From assembly GCA_002397155.1 (NCBI GenBank), contig DGZR01000019.1, positions 661-26,937 on the forward strand: a DNA stretch of 26,277 bases, written 5' to 3'. Of this stretch, positions 1 to 7,876 are shown piece after piece. Position numbers and translations under genes: made by a program. Numbering within the stretch: position 1 is the stretch's first letter; the number at the start of each line of letters is the position of its first letter. The notes below the pieces were generated by a model. That model made no database searches and was not told the origin of the DNA. It saw only the letters and a program-made list of their open reading frames with translations. This DNA comes from Firmicutes bacterium UBA4975. GTDB taxonomy: Bacteria > Bacillota > Proteinivoracia > UBA4975.

Positions 1-150
1 ATGTGCGGCGGCTGCAGGGTGACGGTGGGGGGCGAAGTGAAGTTCACCTGTGTGGACGGCCCGGCCTTTGACGCCCACCAACTGGATTTTGACGAGCAGA
101 TGCGCCGGCTTTCGATGTACAAAGACAAGGAGCAGGAGGTCAAAGCATAA
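1..150 (+). CDS. nfnA: NfnA (electron-bifurcating ferredoxin-NADP+ reductase, small subunit), C-terminal end only
   Basis: The first 49 codons of the window, open from base 1 to a TAA at 148-150, are the C-terminus of the FAD/[2Fe-2S] subunit of the NADH-dependent reduced ferredoxin:NADP+ oxidoreductase. Three cysteines in the spacing C-x2-C-x11-C (residues 2, 5, 17 of the visible part) match the end of the PyrK/NfnA-type [2Fe-2S] motif; the fourth cysteine would lie upstream of the window. The tail with FDAHQLDFDE is typical of this family (also annotated as sulfide dehydrogenase or dihydroorotate dehydrogenase-like electron transfer subunit). The methionine codon at base 1 is almost certainly internal. 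The stop overlaps the start of nfnB by one base, so the two subunits are translationally coupled. Identity rests on a short fragment plus the complete partner next door. Confidence 0.85.
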   Translation: MCGGCRVTVGGEVKFTCVDGPAFDAHQLDFDEQMRRLSMYKDKEQEVKA

Positions 151-1556
151 TGGCTGATAAAAGAACCCGGAAAAACCCCATGCCGGCCCAGCCCCCCCAG
201 GAGCGGATCAAGAACTTTAAAGAAGTGCCTTACGGCTACACCCGGGAGCTGGCCATCGACGAGGCCCAGCGCTGCCTCCAGTGCAAAAAGCCCAAGTGCG
301 TCGAAGGCTGCCCCGTGGGGATAAACATTCCCGGCTTCATCTTAAAGATTAAAGAAGAGGATTTCCAAGGGGCAATTGACGTCCTCAAGGATAAGAACAG
401 CCTGCCCGCCGTGTGCGGCCGGGTCTGTCCCCAGGAAGAACAGTGTGAAAAGGTCTGCATCGTCGGCATCAGAAACGAGCCGGTGGCCATCGGCCGCCTG
501 GAGCGCTTTGCCGCCGACTGGGCCGCCCAACACGGAGAAAAGAAGGAAAAAGCCGCCCCCCCCCAGGGAGAAAAAGTGGCAATCGTCGGCTCGGGGCCGG
601 CGGGCTTAGCCGCCGCCGGGGAGCTGGCAAAAAAGGGCTACCGGGTCACCGTCTTTGAAGCTCTGCACAAGCCCGGGGGAGTGCTGATGTACGGCATCCC
701 CGAGTTCCGCCTGCCCAAGGCCATCGTCCAACAGGAAATCGACAGCCTGAAAGACCTGGGGGTGGAAATCCGGGTCAACACCGTGGTGGGCAAGACCATC
801 ACCGTGGCGGAGCTCATGGAAGAAGAGGGCTACCAGGCCGTCTTTGTCGGCAGCGGGGCCGGTCTGCCCTACTTTTTGGGCATCCCGGGAGAAAACCTAA
901 ACGGGGTCTACTCAGCCAACGAATTCTTGACCCGGACTAACTTGATGCGCGCCTACCTTTTCCCCAAGTGGGACACGCCAATCCACATCGGCAAGCGGGT
1001 GGCGGTGGTGGGGGCGGGCAACGTGGCCATGGACTCGGCCCGCACCGCCCTGCGCCTGGGGGCCCAAGAAGCCCATATCGTCTACCGCCGGTCCGAGGCG
1101 GAAATGCCCGCCCGGATTGAAGAAATAGAACACGCCCGGGAAGAGGGAATCCAGTTTGACTTGCTCACCAACCCGGTGGAAATCCTCGGGGACGAGAAGG
1201 GCTGGGTGAAGGGCCTTAGGTGCATCAAGATGGAACTGGGCGAACCGGACGACTCGGGCCGCCGCCGCCCCTTGCCCGTAGAGGGCTCGGAATTTACCAT
1301 GCCCATGGACGTGGTGGTGGTAGCGGTGGGCCAGGGGCCAAACCCCCTGATACCCCGCACCACTGCCGGACTGGACACCAATAAATGGGGCAACATCATC
1401 GCCGACGAGACCGGCGCCACCTCTATGCCCGGGGTCTTTGCCGGGGGTGACGTGGTCACCGGCGCCGCCACCGTCATTCTGGCCATGGGGGCGGGCAAAG
1501 CCGCTGCCGAGGCCATTGACGCCTACCTGCAAGAAAAAAAAGGAGGTAATGAATAA
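150..1556 (+). CDS. nfnB: NfnB, NADPH-binding subunit of electron-bifurcating transhydrogenase (GltA-like)
   Basis: This 468-residue FAD/iron-sulfur protein belongs to the glutamate synthase small-chain family and is the large subunit of NfnAB, which reversibly couples NADH and reduced ferredoxin to two NADP+. Two N-terminal [4Fe-4S] cysteine sets are visible (Cys42, 45, 50, 54 and Cys89, 93, 99, 103). They are followed by an FAD dinucleotide fold GSGPAG (147-152), the NADPH fold GAGNVAMD (288-295) and the VYRRSEAEMPAR segment that usually contacts the NADPH 2'-phosphate. A GGAGG at about 134-139 precedes the ATG. As a stand-alone protein it would look like GltD, but the preceding NfnA end and the absence of a large glutamate synthase gene support NfnB. 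FolD follows with a one-base stop/start overlap, placing NADPH supply beside the NADP(H)-linked folate step. It is cytoplasmic. Confidence 0.9.
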   Translation: MADKRTRKNPMPAQPPQERIKNFKEVPYGYTRELAIDEAQRCLQCKKPKCVEGCPVGINIPGFILKIKEEDFQGAIDVLKDKNSLPAVCGRVCPQEEQCEKVCIVGIRNEPVAIGRLERFAADWAAQHGEKKEKAAPPQGEKVAIVGSGPAGLAAAGELAKKGYRVTVFEALHKPGGVLMYGIPEFRLPKAIVQQEIDSLKDLGVEIRVNTVVGKTITVAELMEEEGYQAVFVGSGAGLPYFLGIPGENLNGVYSANEFLTRTNLMRAYLFPKWDTPIHIGKRVAVVGAGNVAMDSARTALRLGAQEAHIVYRRSEAEMPARIEEIEHAREEGIQFDLLTNPVEILGDEKGWVKGLRCIKMELGEPDDSGRRRPLPVEGSEFTMPMDVVVVAVGQGPNPLIPRTTAGLDTNKWGNIIADETGATSMPGVFAGGDVVTGAATVILAMGAGKAAAEAIDAYLQEKKGGNE

Positions 1557-2401
1557 TGGCCGCTCTGCTGATCGACGGCAAGGCCGTCAGCGCGAGAATC
1601 CGCCGGGAGCTTACCGAAGAAGTGGCCCGCTTTAAAGAGGCTACGGGAGTCACGCCCGGCCTGGCCGTGGTCCTGGTGGGAGAGGACCCGGCATCCCAGA
1701 CCTATGTGCGGAGCAAGGAAAAATCCACCGTCAAGGTTGGCATGTACTCCGAGGTCCACCGCCTGCCGGCCGAGACCGGCGAAGCCCAGCTCTTGGCCCT
1801 GGTGGACAAGCTGAATAAAGAGCCCAAGATCCACGGCATCTTAGTCCAGTTGCCCCTGCCCGGGCACATGGATGAGACCAAGGTGCTAAACGCCATCGAC
1901 CCCGCTAAGGATGTGGACGGTTTTCACCCCGTCAACGCCGGCCGCCTTTTTACCGGTCAGGAAAGCTTTATCCCCTGCACACCCCACGGCATCATGGAGC
2001 TCTTGGCCGACGGGGGCGTGGACTTAAGGGGCAAGCAGGCGGTGGTGGTGGGCCGGAGCAACATCGTGGGCAAGCCCATAGCCATGCTGCTCTTACAAAA
2101 ACACGCCACGGTGACCATCTGCCATTCCCGCACCGCCGACCTGGGCGCGGTGACCCGCCAGGCCGACGTGCTGGTGGTGGCGGTGGGCAGACCCAATTTC
2201 ATCAGGGGGGAAATGGTCAAGCCCGGGGCGGTGGTCATCGACGTGGGCATCAACCGGGTGGATGGGGCCCTGGTGGGGGACGTGGACTTTCAGTCCGTCA
2301 GCGAAGTGGCCGGGAGCATCACCCCCGTTCCCGGCGGCGTGGGCCCCATGACCATAACCATGCTCTTGAAAAACACCCTGGCCGCCGCCCAGAGATGCTA
2401 G
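1556..2401 (+). CDS. folD: FolD, methylene-tetrahydrofolate dehydrogenase / methenyl-tetrahydrofolate cyclohydrolase
   Basis: This is a bifunctional 281-residue enzyme interconverting 5,10-methylene-, methenyl- and 10-formyl-tetrahydrofolate, usually with NADP(H). Visible signatures are the Y50-x3-K54 catalytic pair, QLPLPGHMD, the DVDGFHPVN block, GRSNIVGKP of the dinucleotide fold, and PVPGGVGPMT near the C-terminus. Length and motif order are normal. The ATG shares a base with the nfnB stop and is preceded by AGGAGG at about 1541-1547. In acetogens FolD works in the methyl branch of the Wood-Ljungdahl pathway. Coupling to NfnAB is consistent with that, but the dedicated Wood-Ljungdahl genes are not in this window, so an ordinary purine/one-carbon role is equally possible. 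Confidence 0.95.
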   Translation: MAALLIDGKAVSARIRRELTEEVARFKEATGVTPGLAVVLVGEDPASQTYVRSKEKSTVKVGMYSEVHRLPAETGEAQLLALVDKLNKEPKIHGILVQLPLPGHMDETKVLNAIDPAKDVDGFHPVNAGRLFTGQESFIPCTPHGIMELLADGGVDLRGKQAVVVGRSNIVGKPIAMLLLQKHATVTICHSRTADLGAVTRQADVLVVAVGRPNFIRGEMVKPGAVVIDVGINRVDGALVGDVDFQSVSEVAGSITPVPGGVGPMTITMLLKNTLAAAQRC

Positions 2402-3618
2402 GGGGCGCCCGGCTGCTGACGGTCAGCGAACTCACCGATGAGATCAGCCGGGCCCTCCAGGGCAATCCCCGGCTCACCGACGTGACGGTGGCCGGCGAGC
2501 TGTCCAACTTTGTCCGTCACAGTTCCGGGCACATGTACTTCACCCTCAAGGACAAAAACTCCAGCATCAAAGGGGTGATGTTTTCCACCTGGAATCGGCT
2601 CCTGCCCTTTACCCCCGCCGACGGCCTGCAGGTTTACTTGCGGGGGGACGTGGCGGTGTATAAAAAAGGCGGGAATTACCAGCTCAACGCTTACCTGATG
2701 GAACCCGTCGGCCAGGGTGCTCTAGCCCTGGCTTTTGCCCAGCTAAAAGAAAAGCTGGCCAAGGAAGGGCTTTTTGCTCCGGAACGGAAGCGGCCCTTGC
2801 CCAGATTTCCCCGGCGGATCGGCCTGGTCACCTCCCCCCAAGCCGCCGCCCTCCAGGACTTTTTGCGCACCGCCGCCCAGCAGGGCTGGCCCGCCACGTT
2901 TTTGCTGGCCCCGGCCATTGTCCAGGGCGCGAAGGGGGCGGCCTCGGTGGCGGCTGCCCTGGAGCGGCTCTACAGTTCGGGGGCGGAGGTCATCGTCGTC
3001 ACCCGGGGGGGCGGCTCTACCGAAGAGCTGTGGGTCTTTAATGAAGAGGCGGTGGCCCGGGCTGCCGCAGCCTCGCCGGTGCCCCTGGTGAGCGCCGTGG
3101 GCCACGAAACCGACTTCACTATTCTCGATTATGTGGCCGACGCCCGGGCCGCCACCCCCACCGCGGCAGCCCGCCTGGTCCTGCCCGCGGCCGACGCTTT
3201 GTTGGCCGGGCTGGCCCGGCAGCAGCGGCGTCTGGAAAGAGCGGCTTTCACCCTGACGGGGAACCGGCGGCGGCGCCTGGAAAACCTGGCCAGCCGCCCC
3301 GTTCTCGCCAGGCCCTTGCAGCTTCTCTTGTCTCCCCGCCAGAGCTTGGACTTAGGATCTCACCGGCTGCGCCACGCCTTTACCCGTCTTTTTGCCCAGG
3401 GGCAAAACCGGCTGAAAGGGGCGGCGGCCCGCCTGGCCGATCTCAACCCCCTTTCGGTGCTGGCCCGGGGGTATGCGATTGTGGGGGGAGAAAAGGGCAT
3501 AGTAAAGAGTATAAACCAACTTCGGGTCGGGGACCAGGTCTCTATCCGAGTGCGGGACGGCCGGGCCCGGGCCGGCATTCTGGCAGTGGGAGGGGATGAA
3601 GATGGAACTGAAATTTGA
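2395..3618 (+). CDS. xseA: Exodeoxyribonuclease VII large subunit
   Basis: This 407-residue catalytic subunit belongs to exonuclease VII, which degrades single-stranded DNA to oligonucleotides in both directions. An N-terminal OB-fold (about residues 5-105) is followed by the catalytic domain with TRGGGSTEELWVFNEE, SAVGHETD and ADARAATPTAAA, all hallmark blocks of XseA. The C-terminus carries the usual basic coiled-coil region and the LARGYAIV segment. The start overlaps the last seven bases of folD, and the end overlaps the start of xseB. The large and small subunits are therefore likely translated in step to give the large one-to-many small subunit complex. Confidence 0.95.
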   Translation: MLGGARLLTVSELTDEISRALQGNPRLTDVTVAGELSNFVRHSSGHMYFTLKDKNSSIKGVMFSTWNRLLPFTPADGLQVYLRGDVAVYKKGGNYQLNAYLMEPVGQGALALAFAQLKEKLAKEGLFAPERKRPLPRFPRRIGLVTSPQAAALQDFLRTAAQQGWPATFLLAPAIVQGAKGAASVAAALERLYSSGAEVIVVTRGGGSTEELWVFNEEAVARAAAASPVPLVSAVGHETDFTILDYVADARAATPTAAARLVLPAADALLAGLARQQRRLERAAFTLTGNRRRRLENLASRPVLARPLQLLLSPRQSLDLGSHRLRHAFTRLFAQGQNRLKGAAARLADLNPLSVLARGYAIVGGEKGIVKSINQLRVGDQVSIRVRDGRARAGILAVGGDEDGTEI

Positions 3619-3796
3619 AGAGGCCCTGGCCCGTTTAGAAGCGGTGGTGGCCAGCTTGGAGGGCGGCGAGCAGGACTTGGACGAGGCCCTCAAGCTCTTT
3701 GAAGAGGGTATCGGCTTAGTCCGGCTCTGCGACAAGCATCTGAAAGAGGCCGAGCAAAAGCTGGAGCAACTGGACCCCAAGGGGGAAGAAAAGTAG
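3602..3796 (+). CDS. xseB: Exodeoxyribonuclease VII small subunit
   Basis: This acidic, helical protein of about 64 residues is the small subunit of exonuclease VII, which binds the XseA coiled coil. The N-terminal pattern KFEEALARLEAVVASLEGG and the DLDEALKLFEEG repeat are diagnostic. Two in-frame ATGs exist, at 3596 and 3602. The ribosome binding sequence GGAGGGG (about 3589-3595) abuts the first but is six bases from the second, so I place the start at 3602. The coding region begins inside the end of xseA, and its TAG shares a base with the GTG start of ispA. Confidence 0.93.
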   Translation: MELKFEEALARLEAVVASLEGGEQDLDEALKLFEEGIGLVRLCDKHLKEAEQKLEQLDPKGEEK

Positions 3797-4656
3797 TGGA
3801 AGTTCAGGAATATCTGGAGGCCAGGCGGGAATTTTTCAACTCCCGCTTGCCCGGCTACTTGCCCTCCCCGGAGGACTGTCCCCCGGTATTGCTCCGGGCC
3901 ATGGAGTACAGCCTTTTTGCCGGAGGTAAGCGCCTGCGGCCTATATTGCTTTTTGCCGCCGCCGAAGGGTGCGGGGGCAGCCGGGAAAAAGCCCTGCCCC
4001 TGGCGGCGGCCCTGGAGATGGTCCACACCTACTCCCTCATTCACGACGACCTGCCCGCCATGGACGACGACGATTTCCGCCGGGGCCGGCCCTCTTGTCA
4101 CAAAGTCTTTGGCGAGGGGATGGCTATCCTGGCGGGAGACGCCCTTTTGACCCAGGCTTTCTTGGTCCTGGCCCGGGAGGCGGGAGAGGCGGGGCCAAGG
4201 GCCGGCGAAGAGCTGGCTTTGGCCGCCGGCCCCGTCGGCATGGTGGCGGGACAGGCCCTGGACATTTCCGGGGCCGGGGCCGGAAACCCGGAAGCCCTCC
4301 GCCGCCTGCACGCTCTCAAGACCGGCGCCCTGATCCAGGCCGCGGTGCGCCTGGGGGCGATGAGCGCCGGGGCGGGGGAAGAGACCCTGGCGGGCTTGAC
4401 GGAATTTGCCCGGGCCTACGGGCTGGCCTACCAGATCGCCGACGACATCCGGGACGTGACCAAGACCCGCCAAGAACTAGGTAAATCCCCGGGGAGCGAC
4501 GTAAAAAAGGGCAAGTCCACCTATGCCTCCCTCTTTGGCCTGGAAAAAGCCCGGGCCCTGGCGCTGGAGGAAATCAGCCGGGGCGAAAAAGCCTTAGTCG
4601 CCCTGGCTGGGGATTTCTCCCTTCTGGCGGGCTTGGCCCGGTCTTTAAAGATCTAA
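3796..4656 (+). CDS. ispA: Polyprenyl (farnesyl/geranylgeranyl) diphosphate synthase
   Basis: This trans-prenyltransferase (286 residues) condenses isopentenyl diphosphate with allylic diphosphates. Family marks are GGKRLRP (43-49), the first aspartate-rich motif DDLPAMDDDD (84-93) and the second, DDIRD (216-220). It starts with GTG overlapping the xseB stop, and GGGGGAAG at 3781-3788 serves as the ribosome binding site. Together with dxs downstream it frames the OLE RNA/oapA insertion, the standard position of that RNA. Product chain length cannot be read from the sequence with confidence. The name ispA follows the usual annotation at this locus. Confidence 0.93.
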   Translation: MEVQEYLEARREFFNSRLPGYLPSPEDCPPVLLRAMEYSLFAGGKRLRPILLFAAAEGCGGSREKALPLAAALEMVHTYSLIHDDLPAMDDDDFRRGRPSCHKVFGEGMAILAGDALLTQAFLVLAREAGEAGPRAGEELALAAGPVGMVAGQALDISGAGAGNPEALRRLHALKTGALIQAAVRLGAMSAGAGEETLAGLTEFARAYGLAYQIADDIRDVTKTRQELGKSPGSDVKKGKSTYASLFGLEKARALALEEISRGEKALVALAGDFSLLAGLARSLKI

Positions 4657-4718
4657 CAAAGTCGCCTTATTTTTTTGGTAAACATTTACTTCCCGTCTCT
4701 TTACAGGGGCGTTTTTTT

Positions 4719-4748
4719 TTGACATTGTCTATTGGTCAAAAAAATGAT
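4719..4748 (+). promoter_or_regulatory. Candidate promoter for OLE RNA
   Basis: A perfect -35 hexamer TTGACA (4719-4724) grows out of a T9 run. Eighteen bases later is AATGAT (4743-4748), a 4/6 match to the -10 consensus; an overlapping TGATAA is an alternative at a poorer spacing. The T run itself follows only a weak CCC/GGG pairing (about 4692-4709), so it may act as an inefficient terminator for the ispA transcript. The AT-rich character contrasts with the flanking G+C-rich genes. Transcription of OLE partly by read-through from ispA is also possible. Confidence 0.35.
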
Positions 4749-4764
4749 AAACTGAAAACAAATC

Positions 4765-5385
4765 TTTTTGGGTGGTGCAGTATCCTAGTCAGTGCAGCCT
4801 GTCCAAAGGCGGGCCTAAAAATCCGTCAAAGGGCATATCGATGAAGTTCCTGGTGCCGGCTTTTGACGCCCCGTTGGGGGTCGGTGCTGGGAGTTAAGGA
4901 TTAGGGGCGATCTGCAAGGGCATGTAGGCGTTGACCCCTTTTCCGCGGAGACCCAAGTGCGTGGCTCTATGCAGAGGGCATCTTGCTACGGCTTGGGGTG
5001 AACCTGCATGCGGTTCCGACCGATACTAAGAGGGGTTGTGTGCAGCGTAGCCTGCCTTGAAGTGGCATTGGTGAATTGCGGATTTCGGCCTTAAAAATCC
5101 GTAGGCCTACGGATTGTTGGCTTTGCGCTTGAAACCATTGCTGCAAAAGAGGCTAGGGCGGGACTGGCACTGTTGAGGAAATCTCCTAGGCTGTTCTATA
5201 AAAAGAGGTTGCGCGGGGATTAAAGTGCGGACTAAGTGGCAATCAAGCATTGCTCCTGGTGACAGGGCAAACCGGGACCTAAGGGGGAACCGCCAGGCCG
5301 GCGACGGATGGTGTTCCGGGGGGAAAACCAGCTTGACCTAAGCCGCAGTATTTACCCGGGCAGCCGCCACCCCTACATATTTGAG
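4765..5385 (+). ncRNA. ole: OLE RNA (ornate, large, extremophilic RNA)
   Basis: The 737-base gap between ispA and oapA has no plausible reading frame and is full of self-complementarity. Examples are CGTCAAA (4824-4830) with TTTGACG (4862-4868); CCCAAG (4952-4957) with CTTGGG (4992-4997), enclosing the hairpin CTCT-ATGC-AGAG (4965-4976); GAACC/GGTTC (5000-5004/5012-5016); a 20-base perfect palindrome at 5096-5115; and GGAAC/GTTCC near 5286 and 5313. Length (about 0.6 kb), strand and exact position match OLE RNA, which is known to form a membrane-associated ribonucleoprotein with OapA and is linked to stress responses in Bacillus halodurans. Ends are estimates: the 5' end from the candidate promoter, the 3' end from the oapA ribosome binding site. 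I could not run a covariance model. Confidence 0.85.
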
Positions 5386-5393
5386 GTGAGACC

Positions 5394-5975
5394 GTGGCCG
5401 CCAACAATAAAAATCGCTTAAAATGGATCCGCAAGATTTTGATCTGGACCTTTTTTTTATCCCTTCTTTTCAACGGTCTTTCTCAGACCCTTTTAGACGA
5501 CTTAGGCCCCATCGCCTCCCTGGCCATACTGGTGCTGATCATCGCCACCGGGGTGGTCTTTGACATCGTCGGCGTGGCCGCCACCGCGGCAAAAATGCCT
5601 CCTCTAAACGCCCAGGGGGCGAGAAAAGTGCCCGGGGCCAAGCAGGCCCTGGCCCTGGCCCGCAACTCAGAAAAAGTGGCCAGTTTTTGCAATGACGTCA
5701 TCGGGGACGTCTGCGGGATCATCAGCGGTTCGGCCGCGGCGGCCATCGTCTTCAGCCTCTGGGCTAAAAACCCCAACCAGAGGTATATTATTATTGCCAC
5801 CATGGCCGTCGTCGCCTCGGTAACGGTGGGGGGCAAGGGCCTGGGCAAAAAGCTGGCCATCGACCATTCGACGGAGATCTTGATGATCGCCGGCAAAGTG
5901 ATCGGCTTTGGCCAAAAACTGTGGCCTTTTTCTCCCAACCGGGACAAGGCCCCGGAGGGAAAGGGAGGCAGTTAG
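5394..5975 (+). CDS. oapA: OapA, OLE-associated membrane protein
   Basis: This 193-residue membrane protein is encoded immediately after OLE RNA. It has about four hydrophobic segments (roughly residues 14-34, 41-66, 104-124, 131-148), a positively charged N-terminus and a charged C-terminal tail. The segment VVFDIVGVAATAA resembles the membrane core of DUF21/CNNM-type proteins implicated in magnesium handling; that similarity is from memory. In B. halodurans the protein in this position binds OLE RNA and localises it to the membrane, so the same is inferred here. The GTG start at 5394 is preceded by GAGGTGAG (5383-5390). The stop is two bases before the dxs ATG, so oapA and dxs share a transcript. 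Confidence 0.85.
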   Translation: MAANNKNRLKWIRKILIWTFFLSLLFNGLSQTLLDDLGPIASLAILVLIIATGVVFDIVGVAATAAKMPPLNAQGARKVPGAKQALALARNSEKVASFCNDVIGDVCGIISGSAAAAIVFSLWAKNPNQRYIIIATMAVVASVTVGGKGLGKKLAIDHSTEILMIAGKVIGFGQKLWPFSPNRDKAPEGKGGS

Positions 5976-5977
5976 AG

Positions 5978-7876
5978 ATGGACAAAGAGTTGCTGAGAAG
6001 GATTCACTGCCCGGGAGACCTTAAAGTTTTGACGCCCCAGGAGTTAGTTCGGCTTGCTGCCGAACTGCGGCAAGAGGTGCTGGAAGTGGTGAGCGCTAAT
6101 GGGGGCCACCTGGCCTCCAACCTGGGAGTGGTGGAGCTGACCCTGGCCCTGCACTTGGTCTATGACAGCCCCACCGATAAGATAATCTGGGACGTGGGGC
6201 ACCAATGTTACATTCACAAGCTCTTGACCGGGCGGCAGGAGGATTTTGCCAGCCTGCGCCGCCTGGGAGGGCTTTCCGGTTTTCCCAAGCCCCGGGAGAG
6301 CGTTCACGACGCAGCCGAAACCGGCCACAGCAGCACCTCTATTTCCATCGCCATGGGGATGGCCATCGCCCGGGACCTAAACCGGGACAAGTACAACGTG
6401 GTGGCGGTAATCGGGGACGGGGCTCTGGGAGGGGGTATGGCCCTGGAAGCATTAAACCACGCCGGGGCCCAAAAACTTAACCTGACGGTAATCTTAAACG
6501 ACAATGAAATGTCCATCGCCCGCAATGTGGGGGGGCTTTCTTCCTACCTTTCCCGAGTTCGGACCGATCCCAAGTACACCCGGCTGGCCGAGGACTTAAA
6601 GTTTGTCCTAAAAAAAATCCCGGCCGTGGGGGACCAGGTCTACCGGGCGGCCGAGAGAATTAAGTCCAGCATCAAGTACTTGCTGGTCAGCGGCATGCTC
6701 TTTGAAGAACTGGGCTTTACCTACCTGGGCCCGATCGACGGGCACAACCTGGGGGGCCTGCAAAGGATCTTGAACCAGGCCAAGAATTACCGGGGCCCGG
6801 TCCTCATCCACGTGGTGACGAATAAAGGCAAGGGCTACGGCCCGGCCGAAGCGGAACCGGCCAAGTACCACGGCATCGGTCCTTTTGACCTGGAGACAGG
6901 GGCTACTAAGCCCGGGGCCAGGACTTATACTGATGTCTTTTCCCAAAAGATCTGCGCTCTGGCAAAAAAAGACCCGAGAATTGTGGCGATCACCGCCGCC
7001 ATGCCCGATGGCACCGGCCTCAGACCATTTTCCCGTCAATTTCCCGGACGTTTTTTTGACGTGGGCATCGCCGAGCAGCACGGGGTCACCCTGGCCTCGG
7101 GGCTGGCCCGGGCCGGGTACCGGCCGGTGGTGGCCATCTACTCCACTTTTCTCCAGCGGGCCTATGACCAAGTCCTGCACGACGTCTGCCTGCCAGGGCT
7201 GCCGGTGCTCTTTGCCCTGGACCGGGCCGGCCTGGTGGGAGAGGACGGGGAGACTCACCACGGCCTTTTTGACCTCTCCATGCTCCGGCACATTCCCAAT
7301 CTGACGATAATGATGCCCAAGGACTTTAGTGAGCTGGAGGGGATGCTGGACCTGGCTTTGACCCTGCCCGGTCCCGCTGTCGTCCGCTACCCCCGGGCCG
7401 GGGCGGCGGTCTTGCCGGCCACTTTGTCCGGACCGCTGGAAGCGGGCAGGGGCGAGGTGCTAAGAGACGGCCGGGATATAGCCATCATCGGCCTGGGGCC
7501 CACCCTCTACCCCGCCCTTCAGGCCCAGGCCACCCTCCACAGCTTGGGCTTGAGCGCCGCCGTCCTCAATCCCCGCTTTGTCAAACCCCTGGATCTTGAG
7601 CTCTTAATGCAATATGCCAACCGCTGCGGCCGCTTGCTCATCGTCGAAGAACAGGCGGCGGCGGGGGGCTTGGGCAGCGCCATCCTGGAGGGCTGCAGCG
7701 CTCTGGGGCTAACTCCTCTCACCCGCCTCATGGGGGTGGGGGACATGTTCGTCCCCCACGGGGATCAGGCCGAATTGGCCCGGCTCTGCCACCTCACCGC
7801 CGCCGATATCGTGGCGGCGGCCCAGAACCTGCTGACCAGGGGCCGAGTTGGGGGCAGCCGTGAAAAAAAGGCTTGA
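5978..7876 (+). CDS. dxs: 1-deoxy-D-xylulose-5-phosphate synthase
   Basis: This thiamine-diphosphate enzyme condenses pyruvate and glyceraldehyde 3-phosphate in the first step of the MEP isoprenoid pathway. Motifs seen (numbering from 5978) are VGHQCYIHK around His75, GHSSTSIS (117-124), the ThDP/Mg site GDGA (147-150) with Asn174, GPIDGHN (251-257), and catalytic Glu366 in DVGIAEQH. The open frame extends 19 codons upstream into oapA, but the ATG at 5978 has GGGAGG nine bases upstream and gives the usual 632 residues starting MDKELL. It supplies precursors used by ispA upstream, so the OLE cassette sits within an isoprenoid gene pair. Confidence 0.95.
   Translation: MDKELLRRIHCPGDLKVLTPQELVRLAAELRQEVLEVVSANGGHLASNLGVVELTLALHLVYDSPTDKIIWDVGHQCYIHKLLTGRQEDFASLRRLGGLSGFPKPRESVHDAAETGHSSTSISIAMGMAIARDLNRDKYNVVAVIGDGALGGGMALEALNHAGAQKLNLTVILNDNEMSIARNVGGLSSYLSRVRTDPKYTRLAEDLKFVLKKIPAVGDQVYRAAERIKSSIKYLLVSGMLFEELGFTYLGPIDGHNLGGLQRILNQAKNYRGPVLIHVVTNKGKGYGPAEAEPAKYHGIGPFDLETGATKPGARTYTDVFSQKICALAKKDPRIVAITAAMPDGTGLRPFSRQFPGRFFDVGIAEQHGVTLASGLARAGYRPVVAIYSTFLQRAYDQVLHDVCLPGLPVLFALDRAGLVGEDGETHHGLFDLSMLRHIPNLTIMMPKDFSELEGMLDLALTLPGPAVVRYPRAGAAVLPATLSGPLEAGRGEVLRDGRDIAIIGLGPTLYPALQAQATLHSLGLSAAVLNPRFVKPLDLELLMQYANRCGRLLIVEEQAAAGGLGSAILEGCSALGLTPLTRLMGVGDMFVPHGDQAELARLCHLTAADIVAAAQNLLTRGRVGGSREKKA

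Noticed and set aside
3352..4473. Long antisense open frame (373 codons) across xseA-xseB-ispA
   Set aside because: It mirrors three well-supported genes on the plus strand, is low-complexity in composition, has no recognisable motif, and is expected by chance in G+C-rich DNA.
4692..4720. Strong terminator between ispA and OLE RNA
   Set aside because: The T9 run is striking, but only three or four weak pairs (CCC/GGG) precede it, too little for an efficient intrinsic terminator.
5279..5473. Small reading frames inside the OLE RNA region
   Set aside because: They are short, antisense or without a ribosome binding site, and conflict with the many paired segments.
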